This document shows positions 1-12,100 of a stretch of DNA of 64,000 nt, piece after piece. The translations under genes and the position numbers were made by a program. Below the pieces are notes generated by a model. It searched no databases, was not told where the DNA came from, and was given only the letters and a program-made list of their open reading frames with translations. The first letter of the stretch is position 1. Each line of letters opens with the position of its first letter. The DNA is taken from contig OY783199.1 in assembly GCA_963678675.1 (NCBI GenBank), positions 21,948,909 through 22,012,908 on the forward strand, read 5' to 3'. This stretch comes from Xiphydria camelus (lineage: Eukaryota > Arthropoda > Insecta > Hymenoptera > Xiphydriidae).

Positions 1-324
1 CATCCTATGACTACCATCCTTGGAATTTCTCTGCACGTTTGGATCCAATATAAAGATTATTTTTGTGGATGCGACGCATAGGGCGATGTACAGCAGTAGA
101 CTTTAATAAACTTTTAACAATTGGTTGCCAACCTGAGAGTATCGTACGATTGGTCGTAACGAATTATAGTAGGTATCTAGCAAGCGTTTCTACTCAGAGA
201 GAACAGGTTAAATAAGTTAACTATTAATCGTTAACAAACATATAGATACATGTATATACGCATGTATTTTTTTCTCGCTTTCTTACGTAAAACATTTATA
301 TAAGCTCTTTCTGGTAATGGGATA
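1..324. other. AT-rich sequence, nothing recognised
   Basis: No coding, repeat or RNA signal could be supported here. The sequence leads directly into a foldback element. Confidence 0.4.
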
Positions 325-843
325 TCTCTGTAAAAAAAAAGGCGGCATGTTCATTCAGTGCCAACAAAATTGATACGTAAAATACTCGCCAAAAAGATTT
401 GAAATCAATTAAGATCGCCATGTTCAAGATTTATATATAAAAAATAAAAGGCATCATTTGAAAGGAAAATTATTGTAAATGAAAAGTTACTAAAAAATTC
501 GACGACAAAAAATTTATAAAAAAATTTTCATAAAAAAGTGTATGAATGTATTTAAAATCATAAGTGCATAAACATCGAGTATAATTTTCTGTCTGAATTT
601 TTTATTTTGAAGGAAAAAATAGCGGCAAGTTCTTTTTTATGAAAATTTTTTTATAAATTTTTTGTCGTCGAATTTTTTAGTAACTTGATTTACAATAATT
701 TTCCTTTTAAATGATGCCTTTTACTTTTTATATATAAATCTTGAACATGGCGATCTTAATTGATTTCAAATCTTTTTGGAGAGTATTTTACGTATCAATT
801 TTTGATGGTACTGAATGAACATGCCGCCTTTTTTTTACAGAGA
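325..843. mobile_element. Foldback MITE, family 1 (complete copy)
   Basis: The two ends are inverted copies of each other: TCTCTG followed by a poly-A run and GGCGGCATGTTCATTCAGT at the left, and the reverse complement at the right. Pairing continues through almost the whole 519 bp to a loop near 545-600. There is no coding capacity. A half copy of the same family lies at 49341-49649. It sits about 50 bp upstream of the conserved CSP promoter block, so it bounds the 5' side of gene A. Confidence 0.85.
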
Positions 844-896
844 ATCTGTTTTTATGGGTTTGTATATACACATATTGCTTTGTGTAGACCATACCT

Positions 897-1175
897 ACAT
901 ACGTTCTACGGCTGTATCAACATAAAATATTTGCATACTATATGTGAATATATCTCGTGTACGTAATGACCGTTTACATTTTTTTTAAATTTCTATGACG
1001 TCTATTCACGATTATTGATATAAGTATCTACTCGTCGATTATTTAAACAGAATACGGGTTACGTATGTAACTATCGAGCAGGAGTTCCTCCTTTAGGTAT
1101 AAATACAGATAACAATTTTAGATCTATCACAGTTCTTCTCATCCGCCAAAGAGAGTAGCGAAAGAAGAAATAAAA
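897..1175 (+). promoter_or_regulatory. Conserved promoter block of CSP gene A
   Basis: TATAAATAC lies at 1098-1106, and a start-site-like TCACAGTTCTTC begins at 1127, about 30 bp further on, which is normal TATA-to-initiator spacing. The stretch from TTCTACGGCTGTA (about 904) to the TATA box aligns with the upstream regions of gene B and, in reverse, of genes C and D. Shared blocks include the TTCTAC-GCTGTA motif, a GTGAC-like box, GACGTCTATTCAC and the TATA/initiator pair. Conservation between diverged paralogues suggests common control, though shared descent alone could also explain it. Confidence 0.75.
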
Positions 1176-4100
1176 ATGGGTTATGGCAGTCTCACTTTGT
1201 TGCTGTTAATGGCTGTATGGACCGTAGTTACCACCACTCGACAGATTAAGAAGTACCCTCATAAATTCGATTATGTCAACATCGATTATATTTTGAATAA
1301 CGATAGTCTCAGAGACGAAATGTATCATTGTGTGTACGGTGACGGTCCCTGCACGTCAAAATTCGCTAAATTTTACAAAGGTACGTATGCGCCCTGACAA
1401 ATAATTTATTTCAACTTATCAACCAACTACAATATCTACTTGCATCTAACAAAAATGTATTTTCATCAAATGCACTTTTCTTATGTATATACCGGGTGTT
1501 CGCACCAAGGCTGCGAGACTGGGTGGAGTTTAATTCAAATGTGCCGCATACGTGGACTAATAGTGGCTCTGCCATCAGTACGGCCATCTAGTGATCGACA
1601 ACCGAACTGCATAGATCTCGAGGCGCCGAAATTATCGATGTCTAATCGAGGATTGCAATCTCTCAATAAATCTCAACACAACCCAATATCATAACCTGTA
1701 TCTGCTCAGTGATTCAGTGGCTGTTTGTGTTCCCCAAATACGCATCTGCCGCGAAGTTAACGAGTGACTTTAGGAGTGACGAAGATGAATTAATTTTGGA
1801 TACTCCTAACTTAGGTTATCTTTAGAGATAGGAACACCCATTTCCACGTCACTCTGGAGGTAGAGTGTTGCGAATGCGTCTAAAATTAATTCGTCTTCCC
1901 TCCTGAATTCACTCATTAGCTTCGCAGCAGATACATATTTGGGGTACAGAAACAACCACTGAGAGTCTCTCAGCAAGTACAGGTTATGAGTTTTGGTTAT
2001 ATTGACATTTTATTGACATTCATAATTCCGACGACTCGAGATCTATGTAGTGCGGTTACCGATCAATAGATTGCCGTACTGATGGCAGGGCCACTATTGG
2101 TCCACGTATGCGGTACATTTGAATTAAGCTCCACCCAGCCTCGGAGCCTGGGCGTGAACACCCGGTATATTCTTATCAATTATTTTTCTATGGCAGAATA
2201 TGGGGCATTCCAAGCTAACTCGATGAATGCCCTCACTATATTTGATCGAATTAATTTTTCTTTTCGATGTAGTTCCTCTTCAAAGAAACTCAAAAATAAA
2301 ATTTTTCAATTTGTTTATCAATTCGTTTAGTCTCTGCGTATTTTTAAAGTAAGAACATTTTTCCGCATTTAAAATTGTGCCCAATCGATAGATAATTTTT
2401 TATAACAATTATGTTAGGATTCATTTCGAAATGGAATGATAATTACTCCTAGTTTCTACAAAAATTTTAAAAGTTTAGAAATTTTGTTATGTGGTTCATC
2501 CTACTCTGTTCATTTGGAAATTCTTTTCTCTTGATTTTACATTAATTTCCAAGATAATACAATTTCTTCTAAAATATCCAGACAGTAGGAATACAAAACT
2601 ACATCATACCGATATCATGGAAAGTTTGGCGATATCAGTGATATCTCTCATGTATCTCAAGAATATTGCAAGTCTGATATTGTTCGTATATGTATATCTA
2701 TAAAATATCTCAGGGATATAGAATTTCTTACGAAAAATTAGTCTTCTCAATATTATTTTTGTGGTCAGATGAAAAATTGTAGATACCGTTTTCTTATTCA
2801 AATAATATTTTTTTTATTTAATACCATTTTGGTTCTTTAATAAAGATGTGTAACTGTTAATCAGTTATTTATATAACACTATTAAACCTTTTCATGATAT
2901 ACTCGAATTTTATGTTGTGTCCTAATATTCCTATGTACACACCCGCAAAAGTAGAGCATTATTGTCCGCCGGAACAAGGACCTTGGATGGAAGCGGGCGT
3001 AGTTAAGTAATACACATGTGAGAATTCCACTACAGAGACTCTGTAGCCTCTCACGCATCGCTCAACTACGCCCGCCTTTATCTAAGTTCCTCGATTGAAT
3101 CCACGGCGGACGGGCGCTCTGCTCGTGCGTATATACCCGAGCTTATAACATCTGTCCGACGTGGACTTAGTCAAAGAACTTAGTAGGGGTGGGCGTAGTT
3201 GAGTGGTACGTGAGACTCTTACAGAGACTACTTGTACGCCGGTCAAGCTAACAATGCAAGTGGACACAAGCGTTAAAAAACCGCGAGGTTAAATATAAAA
3301 TTAATGCTCATATGCAAAGAAATGTAACTATTTTTCACTGTGATTACTTTTCTTTACATAATTTTATTTCTAATCTTGCGGCTGTAACGTTTTCGTCCCT
3401 TCGCACTAGCAACTTGGTCGACGTGAGTCTCTGTGAAACTCTTATGTACCTCCATCCGAATTCCTTGACTAAATCCACGGCGAACAAATGCTATGAGCTC
3501 TTGTGTACATGTATTACAATAGTGGAGGGTGCGTTACGGTACAGCACAGAACTAGGTACATAGTTATGGCAAATTGTGGCTCATACAACTGCGTCCCTCA
3601 CAACCACATATATTATTACATATATTACCTATACTACTTAGTAGTACAGCGTCATAGAACACGTCTTGTGCACGACGTCATTTTGACTAAAAATAATATT
3701 TTCTATACAGTGTTGTTCTAAGAAAAAGAATTATGTAACTTTTCATTTCATGTTTAATGTAAACAAACTCGGACGCCTATAACTACCAGGAGAAAAATGG
3801 ATCATTGTACATAGCATAATGATATACATAATGCTAGGTATAGTAATCCACTTTTCTCCGTTTGCAGATATAGGCGGTCGAACATTTTTTTTTACTTTGG
3901 TGCAGAGTTACGAGTACCTCCTAAAGTACAATCCTTACCTTTTTTACGATATACACGTTTTACTTCAAGCATTGCATTACATAAAAATATTTTTTATTAA
4001 ATTGTGCATAAAATAATTATAACTACCTCACAGGTGTATTCCTGAGATATTCCAAAAATATTTTTCATGTATTTATTCTATATGTGATATGAGTTGGCTT

Positions 4101-4468
4101 AGAATATCCCATGTCTTTTTTTTAATCAAGTTTTATTTTGGATGTGATAAAAAACATTTTTATTTAATGTCGATACGTTTTTGGCTGACTAATGAAAAAA
4201 TATCCTTCTCTTGGCTTTCTTTTGGAAACTTTCAATGGTCCGTTTGCAAGTTTCCGCCTCTATAACTATTTTTTTTTCTTTAAATACAGAACGCTATCCT
4301 GAAATTTTAAGAACGAATTGCGCAAGGTGCACCGATGCGCAGAAAAAGATAATTACGAAGGTGAGGAACTGGTACAAGAAGAATCGTCCTCAAGAAAGGT
4401 GCGCAATTCTCGAAAAGATCATCCTAAAGGATACTAGTGATTTCACTGCAAAAGGAAATATGTTATAA
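1176..4468 (+). CDS. Chemosensory protein (OS-D/A10 family), gene A, two exons
   Basis: Exon 1 is 1176-1380 and exon 2 is 4290-4468, joined in phase 1 after Lys68. The donor is AAA-G|GTACGT and the acceptor follows a pyrimidine-rich tract ending in ACAG. The product is 127 residues. Residues 1 to about 20 form a hydrophobic signal peptide. The mature part shows the family hallmarks YVNIDYIL, then CVYGDGPC, then RTNCARC, giving four cysteines spaced CX6CX19CX2C; the usual pattern is X18. The C-terminal half (VRNWYKKNRP) matches the conserved CSP helix with its Trp. Known family role: secreted six-helix carriers of hydrophobic ligands. The ligand here cannot be told from sequence. The start is the ATG directly before the signal peptide, about 50 bp after the start-site-like motif. 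The 2.9-kb intron holds at least two transposable elements. The nearest relative is gene B, which has the same orientation and a homologous promoter. Confidence 0.92.
1491..2166. mobile_element. Foldback MITE in CSP A intron (ACCGGGTGTTC termini)
   Basis: Terminal inverted repeats begin ACCGGGTGTTC and run about 90 bp (shared CTGGGTGGAG and CCGCATACGTGGAC). Inner arms pair again around 1725-1960 (CGAAGCTAATGAGTGA against CGAAGTTAACGAGTGA). TAT/ATA on both sides suggests a TA target site. There is no transposase. Confidence 0.85.
2993..3235. repeat. GGGCGTAGTT inverted and direct repeats
   Basis: GCGGGCGTAGTTAAGT at 2993 is inverted at 3055-3076 and occurs again directly at about 3189. Each copy is followed by a GTGAGA...ACAGAGACT block. 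A looser copy lies around 3410-3490. Probably fragments of one MITE family. Confidence 0.55.
3768..3882. mobile_element. Short foldback MITE
   Basis: The two halves are inverted and meet at a centre near 3825. Paired blocks include CGCCTATA, GGAGAAAA-TGGAT and TAGCATAATG. The length is about 115 bp and nothing is coded. Confidence 0.7.
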
Positions 4469-4611
4469 AATGTGTTAATTTACACATAACGCACGTTTTT
4501 CGCGTATTATTACGATTTCATGTGTAAAATAATATGTCTAAAATGTACATTTTCTGTATGTAACACGTTTCATCTGTGTTTTCCATAGAACAAATATTTT
4601 AAGTGCCTCAA

Positions 4612-5752
4612 GGGGTTAGGGGTAGTCAGCGACGCCGAAAAATGAGTACTTTTATGCATTTTTTTTAGTCAATAATTAAGTGTATTTTATGAAATTAGAA
4701 ATATTACGTTAATATACATAGTTTAAACATAATATGTTGAAAATTTGAGAAAGAAAAATTTAATATAACGGCAGTTATCACCATGTTTGTTAGACCCCGT
4801 CCGATGATACGTGTTTTGCGGTGACCATCATAGATCGTAACTGGATCATCTGAAATCAATCGGATAAAGAAAAATCATTAGTTTAATAGTTAATCTTGTG
4901 CTTCGCATCTAAAATTTGATTTTCAATTTTTCGAGGGAAAAAAAGCTCGTTTACTATTAATAAAAAATAGTAATTTTCATCAGAAAAAGAAATCCTTCGA
5001 TTAAGCACGAGTTTTTTTATGTCTACAACAACCTGTAAAAGAGAGTGGTCACCGACTTTGAAAACACAGTTTCGAGAAAAATGCGTTTAAAGTTTTACAC
5101 TCGCTTTATGTATAGACATATTAGTTATTTGATAACTTACATTGAATCGTCTATTCCTGGGCCATATAACAGTTCTTCTGCCGACGTGGTAGCTCCAATA
5201 AGTCAATTTGCAGTTGTCTACGTTACATTTTGCCTTCTCGAGTGTTCTGGTTCGCGCGTTGATTCGCCACCTTTATGCGCTCACGGTCCGCTCTCTTTCC
5301 CATTGCGTCCATAATACTCAATAAGGAACACGTACCTTCATTAAAAAGACAGGCAGCAACATATGCAGCTATTTCGACGATAGTATTGTAGAACTGCTAC
5401 TTAGCGTTTTAGGGCTTATTTTCCACACCAATTGATTGAAGCTCTCGTTGTTGTTTAGATTAAACCCACTGACACATCTTGAAAGTAAATTCTCACAACT
5501 AAGGTTTCATAAATTGGCTTAATGGTACTCAAAACATCAGGAGGTAAAGAGAGATAATCGTGAATATATAAGAAGCAAGCTCCCCATTTGCTTCAGCGCG
5601 CTAGTACTGGGCCCTTTATTAATTCCGAGATATCTCGAAAACTATTTATTGGATTGACTTGAAATTTTCAGAGAATATCTTCGAAATATCATACTTTAAG
5701 AAAATGCGAAGAAATAATCGATTTTTTGAAAATTCTGACTACCCCTAACCCC
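4612..5752. mobile_element. Inverted-repeat DNA element, GGGGTTAGGGG termini, TTAA site
   Basis: GGGGTTAGGGGTAGTCAG at 4612 is repeated inverted at 5735-5752. The right flank is TTAA; the left flank reads TCAA, one change away. The interior (1.1 kb) has no recognisable protein. A short reading frame at 5045-5314 has no family features and is not called. Confidence 0.65.
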
Positions 5753-5756
5753 TTAA

Positions 5757-6139
5757 CCCCTTTCTGCATGATTTTTTTAAATTCCATAAAAATATATATA
5801 TGACAGCTTTACCCCTATTATTCATCAGACAAAAAATTAAAAAATTATTTATGAAAAAAACATTTATTTAAAAAAATTACACAGGCACACAAAAAAAAGG
5901 TCTTGTTCCCAGAACCAGACCAGCATATCTTTATGTTTTTGGGGTCGCTGAATCCGAATCCGGTGTCCGTTTGTCTCCATCACGTCACATTTTTTTTTAA
6001 TCTCAAAAAACCATCAATAGATCATGATTTTCAAAAAGTTAATGGACTTAAACCAAATTCGCTATAGGGATTTTTTAGGCGTACCTAGCTCGACAAACTA
6101 TTTCCTATCACTTAAAAGCAATACGAAAGAGCCGAAAAA
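5757..6139. other. AT-rich transposon-like debris, no gene
   Basis: The region resembles repetitive filler, with runs of A and T and a phrase about a GGGGTCGCTGAATCCGAATC block. No boundaries or coding region can be supported. Confidence 0.35.
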
Positions 6140-6812
6140 GAACAAAGTGGGCGCCACACTTTTTGACACAAGCAAATAAAGCCATCTTGAGATATGTTTG
6201 AATCTTTACAACAACCAACAAAGAAAGTCTTTTTTCTGGATAATTATGACCGGCGATGAAAAATGAATTTATTTTGATAACCCGAAACGCTGATATTATT
6301 GGGTTGACCTCGGCGAGCCGATGACATCGACGCTAAAGCCCAATATTCACTGTAACAAAGTCATGCTGTGTATATGGTGGGATATGAAAGGCGTACTCCC
6401 CATTATGAACTTCTGAAACCTGACCAGAAAGTTACTGCCGATCGCTGTCGTCAACAATTAATACGATTGAATCAAGAAATTGAACAAAAGCGTCGATTTA
6501 CTGGCGAAAGAAAACGTCCAGTAAAACTGCTCCATGACAACGCCAGGCCTCATGTGGGTTGACCGGTCAAGGATACGTTAACGGCTCTTGGATGGGAAGT
6601 TGTACCACACCTGGCGTATTCACCAGACTTATTGTTAGCTCCAACTGATTTTCACTTGTTTCGAAAAATGCAAAACATTTGAAGAAGTCCAAAAATGGGT
6701 CGATAACTTCCTCATCTCACAAGATAAAACTTTCTTTGCGGAAGGCATCCGTGAATTGCCTAAAAGATAGCTGAAGGTCATTGAAAGTGAGGGGGATTAT
6801 TTTGATGAATAA
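6140..6812 (+). pseudogene. mariner transposase remnant (Tc1/mariner, DD34D type)
   Basis: Conceptual translation in shifting frames gives mariner landmarks in order: TGDEK with the first catalytic Asp (about 6250), WVDLGEP (about 6303), HDNARPHV with the second Asp (about 6534), AYSPDL and PTDFHLF with the third Asp (about 6616-6660), and an ESEGDYFDE terminus ending at 6812. Several in-frame stops (for example after HVG at about 6560) and a frameshift near 6400 make it non-functional. The N-terminal DNA-binding half is missing. The 3' outer sequence (AAACTTATTTGTACACC, about 6868-6884) resembles a mariner end. Confidence 0.88.
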
Positions 6813-7012
6813 ATGTATTTAACTTTTTTCAAAAATGAATTTGGAATTCTTGCAAAAGTGTCCTGAAACTTATTTGTACACCTAATATATCTCTTGAACC
6901 CGCTCATCGATTTAATTCTATGTAGGCTTGATCGAAAGCGCTGGTCCTAAATTATAAGTACCTGATATTAATTTTGTAATTCGAAATGTCTTAGTTACTA
7001 AGAAATGAAGAT

Positions 7013-8460
7013 ACCGCAACAAGGGATGCTACGGTCGGGGCTGGTACTCGATCATGAGAGGATCGAGGTGGTCGAGTGAGTGTATGACGATGAGATAGAA
7101 ACTTCGTTTATTGTCGAAGAGAGCGTACACGATGCGCCGGCTAGCGTGCCGGGCGCCAGGAGATGATGGGTCGCGTCGTGGTCAGGCGTGGTGCGGTGCG
7201 AGCGTCCAGCGATGAGGCTGCCGTGCGTCCGTAGGCAGGCGGTAACGGCGGCAGGTCGACCTAGATCAAGAGCAGGATAGCTGGGAGACTGCCGGCTCGC
7301 AGCCGTTGTGGTGGCCCTCTCGTCCTCCTCCGACGTCTCTAGATTGCTCCGGCGTAGTCGAGGTGTGGCGGAGCAGAGGGGTCGTTAGGCGCCAGCGAGG
7401 ACGCGTCAGGGCCCCACAGACGGGCCCCACAGACGATCAACCAGGTTTGTCAACTTTGCTGTCAATTTGCCGTATTGAAAGGGATGTTGAATGTCTGTAG
7501 GCAGGTTGGTAGTTGTGACAATTCAAGGGCTAACAATAAAGTTGACAACAAAGTTGACAACCAAGTCGATCGTCTGTGGTGCCCTTCAGTCTCGCTGAGC
7601 GTGGATAGCACTCAGGGCATGCGTGATGGAGGCGAGTGAGCACCGATGACAGCTCATTCCCAGGAAGCCGTCTCCGAGGAGGTACGAGACCAGGCTACGT
7701 AAACCTCAGACCGGGAGTGGCTCCCACGTGCAGGCGACGGTCGTGCTGGGTCGTCGGCAGTGAGAGAGGAGAGCTGTGACAGCAGCAAGGCAGACGGAGG
7801 CCAGGCTAGGCAGTCAGCTGCAGGGGTGGCCCGCAGTCTTAGCAACGCAGCAGACTGCGATCATGCTGGCTCGTCCGTGGCGATAGAGGCTAGCTGTGCA
7901 GGCAGCCGGGTAGATGGAGACCGAGCTGGCCCGTCTGTGGCAGGAGCAGCCAGCAGTACGGGCAGCCGGGCAAAGGACGGCTATGGTGAATCGCTAGTGA
8001 GGAGAGTGGTCTGCTAGCGGCCGAGCAGGTGCGACAGCTAAGCAGTAAGTGCGGTCGACTGTTCTGGCAGCGGCTCGGGCGTCGGGAGTTGTATATCGGC
8101 GAGGAGCGAGCCCGCTTGACGACTCCTCAGAGAAGCGGCGGCTCGGCTAGGGCAGCAGACCGTCGTCGTCGGGCACAGGCGGAGCGGATGGCAGCCGGGG
8201 CGTCATGGTGCATCGTGGCGACATGCGCCAGCTCCAAGTCCTTCTGCTCGTCCGTGTCGTCGCTTCGTCCGCAAGGGCGAACCGGCAGCAGAACGAGTGA
8301 GTGAGGCTGGATAGGTAGTTTGCGAGTCAGCGTCGACGATCAGCCCAAATTCGTGAGGGACTCTTACCACAGGCGCGCGTGGATGCCCGCTCGCCGTCGG
8401 CGTCGTGTCGAGCTGGCGGTCGGCGTTACCGACGGAGTCGGTCGGTAGTCGACCGCTACA
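7013..8460 (-). mobile_element. Probable solo LTR or LTR-like insertion with 5-bp target duplication
   Basis: A sharply GC-rich 1.45-kb block in AT-rich DNA is flanked by AAGAT on both sides (7008-7012 and 8461-8465). Read on the - strand it begins TGTAGCGGTC and carries AATAAA at 7112-7107, about 95 bp before its 3' end, as an LTR would. The 3' end does not show a clean CA, so the class is inferred. Degenerate repeats of about 70 bp occur at roughly 7740-8000 (recurring GGCAGCCGGG and GGCCCGTC words). It carries a MITE at 7422-7584. Confidence 0.55.
7422..7584. mobile_element. MITE inside the LTR-like block
   Basis: GGGCCCCACAGACGATC at the left pairs with GATCGTCTGTGGTGCCC at the right. 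The arms continue with GTCAACTTTG/CAAAGTTGAC. The first 13 bp of the left end are duplicated just outside. Confidence 0.75.
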
Positions 8461-8513
8461 AAGATCTCATTACAGGTATGAATTATACGTGGAGTAAATA
8501 TCGCTCATCGGCT

Positions 8514-8754
8514 GCAACAGTGGCATAACTCAAAATTGAAATTTTCCCAAGAGACGACTCTCTTTAAAAGTTAAATTATTTTACCTATTATACGAGCTTT
8601 GACCATTTGCTGCCAGATTATGATAATTATCATAGAATTTTCGTGATAATTATCATAATCTGGCAGCAAATAGTCAACGCTCGTATAAGATAATAATGCA
8701 ACTATTAAAGTCGTCTCTTGGGAAAATTCCAATTCTGAGTTATGCCACTGTTGC
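8514..8754. mobile_element. Palindromic MITE (CAACAGTGGCATAACTCA termini)
   Basis: Near-complete foldback of about 240 bp. Outer arms share CAACAGTGGCATAACTCA and TTTTCCCAAGAGACGACT. Inner arms share TGCTGCCAGATTATGATAAT. It lies about 100 bp upstream of the gene B promoter block. Confidence 0.88.
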
Positions 8755-8850
8755 TGCCGGTAAGCGATAGAGTTCCTTCTTGAGCCTCGCGTCAGGCGCT
8801 TCACCTTCTTTAGTCTTTGAACGAGCCTCGAGAGAGGCTCTTTATTTGTA

Positions 8851-9151
8851 TACATTCTACGGCTGTATCAACATAAAATATTTGCAAACTGTATGTAGGT
8901 AAGTATATGCCGTGTAGACAGTGACAGTTTAAATTTTGAAATTGATGTTAATTAAAATTTGTATGACGTCTATTCACGGTTATATTGATGAAAATATCTG
9001 CTCGTAGATTATACGACCAGAATGCCAGTTACGTAAGTACGAGTAGCTTCCGAGCGGGAACTCCTTCCTTAGGTATAAATACGAATGGGAACTTCGGATC
9101 TTTCACAGTTCTTTTCATCTGGCAAGTTAAGTAGTGAAAGAAGGATTGAAA
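8851..9151 (+). promoter_or_regulatory. Conserved promoter block of CSP gene B
   Basis: TATAAATAC is at 9074-9082 and TCACAGTTCTT starts at 9103, 31 bp from the TATA start to the initiator A. The block TTCTACGGCTGTATCAACAT through GACGTCTATTCACG is nearly the same as upstream of gene A and recognisable upstream of C. The A-like CTTAGGTATAAATAC context is kept. Confidence 0.75.
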
Positions 9152-12100
9152 ATGGGTCGTGGTAGTTTTGCTTTGTGTCTGTTGATGGCTGTATGGGCCG
9201 TTGTCGCCACGTTAGAGACCGAGAAATACCCTGATACATTCGATGACGTCAGCATCGATGATATTTTGAAAAACGATGTTGAGAGGGACCATCTGTTTCA
9301 GTGTATATTCCGTGGTGGTCCCTGTAGGTCGGACTACGCTAATTTCTGGAGAAGTACGTATGCACCCTTACAAATAATTGATTTCGACTACAAGATTTGT
9401 TTGCATCTAATGAAAAAATATGTTCATCGAATCTTACTTACAGATCTACATTTGTATAAATTGTTTCTCTATGGCAGTATACAGGGTCTAAATTTATCAA
9501 GGACCAAATCCATTTATTTCGATAGTTTGTTATTTTACGAAAAAAATTTTCGAATAAGTTATTTGATATCAATGGGGACGTATATAATACATGTAAGTGT
9601 CTTTTAATAGCATGCGTTATTTACGAGATATACTTTTACCTTTACTTTTTTAACTGGAACTCGATATTTTCCATTCTTATAAAAGTCTTAGAGTTCGTTG
9701 AGATGAACGAAAAGGGTATAAGCTGAAAGACCTATTCTTTGAACCATTTGTGAGATATTGCCGCTTAAAATACAAGAGTAAGTTAAAGTAAGAGAGAGTT
9801 AAGTCCGGGAACTTGGTCACGCGCAGCACAACTTACTCTTGTACTTTGTGCGGCAATATCTCACAAACGATCCAAGGAATAGTCCTTTTCACCTTATACC
9901 TTCTTTGTTCATCTCAGTGAGTCCTACAACTTTTGTAATAACAAAAATGTTGAGTTCTATTTAAAAAATTGGAGGTAATCTTCATATCTCGTAAATAACG
10001 CGTGTTATCAAAAACCATTTATATACGTATTATAAAATTCTCAAGACACTAAATAACTTTTATTAGAAAAATTTCTCCGAAAAATTACAAATAACGGAAA
10101 TAAATGCATGTAGCCCTTGGAAAATTTACACCTTGTATATGGTGCATTCAAAGCCAATTTGATGAATGTTTCATCCTTACTATTCTTTACCGAACTGATC
10201 TTTATTTTCCATGTAGTATGCCCACAAAGAAACCCAAAGACTAATTTTGAAATATGTTCACACACGGGAAAAAATGAACAGTCATTTGTACCACAACTAT
10301 GCTAATTCTGACTATAGTGAAATATGATGTATAGTATAAGCGTAGTGCTTCGTATCTCTTACTAGTCAATTGTGATGAAACACTTCGGGCTGTAAGTATT
10401 GCAGTATTTGATAAGTATTGCAGGCTGCAAGTATAATATACAGTCTTACAGCATGTATTGCCAGCAAAACTATTTAGTCAACAGTTATAACTATTACACT
10501 ATGGGGTTATGAGAATTACACAATTGCGGATATCAAAATTAAAAGTATTTCTTCACATTTTTTCTTTTCAAGTGAATATTCATTAGGTACAATTAATTCT
10601 TTTATACGAGAATTACGAGTACAATAATATGCTCGTATGGCTTATTGGAAGGTTTAGCTTCATATATCAGTAACTTTTGATGAATTAAATTTCTTTCTTC
10701 CTGTGGCTGGGATCGAATACGGATCTACGATTGGTAGTCAAGCACTTGTACCGCTTCGCTATCTGAAATATTTTTACTTCCAGGATTTTAATTTGGTTAA
10801 TTAAATTATCACAGATATAATGTAATCGTCCATTCTGTCATCTATCGCTCGGTGTATTTTATGCGTGAAATGAAATACACTACTTTCGTACCGTCAGAGT
10901 GAAGAGGATAAAAGAGCAGTCGAATTATAGCGCATCCACATGATGTTTTGCAAATATGCGGACTATTCCATTAAGCCTTGTACGCACAGCACGTTCCAGT
11001 GTACGCGAGCCTTCGCACTCAAGTACACTTCCCTTTGTCGCGACGACCCGCGGCCAGTCGGCATTTGATGCACATCAAAGGAAAGTGTACTTGTGTGCGA
11101 AGGCTCGCGTACACTGGAACGCGCTGTGCGTACAAGGCTTAACACGGTGGAGTACGCGTAGCCAAAGCCATAGTACGAGCAAATATAATTATATAAGAGA
11201 TGTTATTCATCTCGAATAATAATAAGGACATTTACCTTAAGTAGTCCTATGGTGGAATTGTTTTGGTGGTTGAATTTTGATCCAAGGATGCTAAAAAAAC
11301 CCAAAGATGGACCTCCTCAGAGCTATCTCAGAAATGAGAAATACAGTGAAACTTTCAATATACAAGTTTTTTGGTTTCCTATGTACGATAAAATAGCGGA
11401 ATAAATTTACTAATTTTACTAAATATTCGTGGTATAAAAGTGGATTATATACCATAGATAAATAAAATTCTTAAAGTTAGAAAAAAGAAGTCACTGGTAT
11501 GAGAAGAAAAGAAAGAAATAGTATCTTATGTCATTAGGCGGAAATCCGAGGTTTTTTCAGACTGTTTAGTTAGGTCGTACCACGAGACATGGTCCCCTCA
11601 CCATGCCTCGTGCTACGACCTAAACACAGTCTTAAAAATCCGAGGATTTCAACCGAATGACATATACTATTTTTTCTCAGGAAGTCTCATTTCTCAAAAC
11701 AAACCAAACAGAAGTATACGCGGCTTATTTCACGTTGCGTTTATCAGTTTGGAAAAAGGACCCACTTCGGATTAGGCAATCTTTTAACAGCCTGCGGACG
11801 CCCGGTCGGTGTAACGCGGGAAAAACGCCATATTACGGTCTAAAAATAGGCTGGAGAAGGTCTCGAAATGGGCATGGGCGAGGAAAATGAGTTTTTCTAT
11901 TCTACCGGTGCTCTCCCTACATGCTCGATAGCTCCAATTACCAAGCTTGAAATAGAAATTGAAAGTTGGAAATACTGTACGGGGGAAAAGAATTTTCGGA
12001 AATACGGCTGTATTTGGTATTGAATTTCCTTCGTTTTGTCCTTAGACCGAAATCGATATTTTGAAAACCAGATGCCAAACGACGTCTTCAAGAAATTTTT

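Larger units (their letters stand above)
2199..4112. mobile_element. Inverted-repeat element in CSP A intron, sharing ends with the one in gene B
   Basis: The left end, TATGGGGCATTCCAAGC, and about 150 bp following it match both ends of the element at 10137-13996 in gene B. The right end (GGCTTAGAATATCCCAT) is a more diverged inverted copy. The same terminal phrase closes the palindrome at 53811-54798. The interior is AT-rich and carries smaller repeats (2993-3235, 3768-3882), with no intact coding region. Confidence 0.6.

Noticed and set aside
9134..9151. Upstream in-frame start for CSP B at a GTG codon
   Set aside because: Not an ATG. The ATG at 9152 matches the start of the other CSPs and begins the signal peptide.
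9354..9607. Read-through tail of CSP B exon 1
   Set aside because: It follows a consensus GTACGT donor at the exact CSP intron position and has no family similarity; it is intron.
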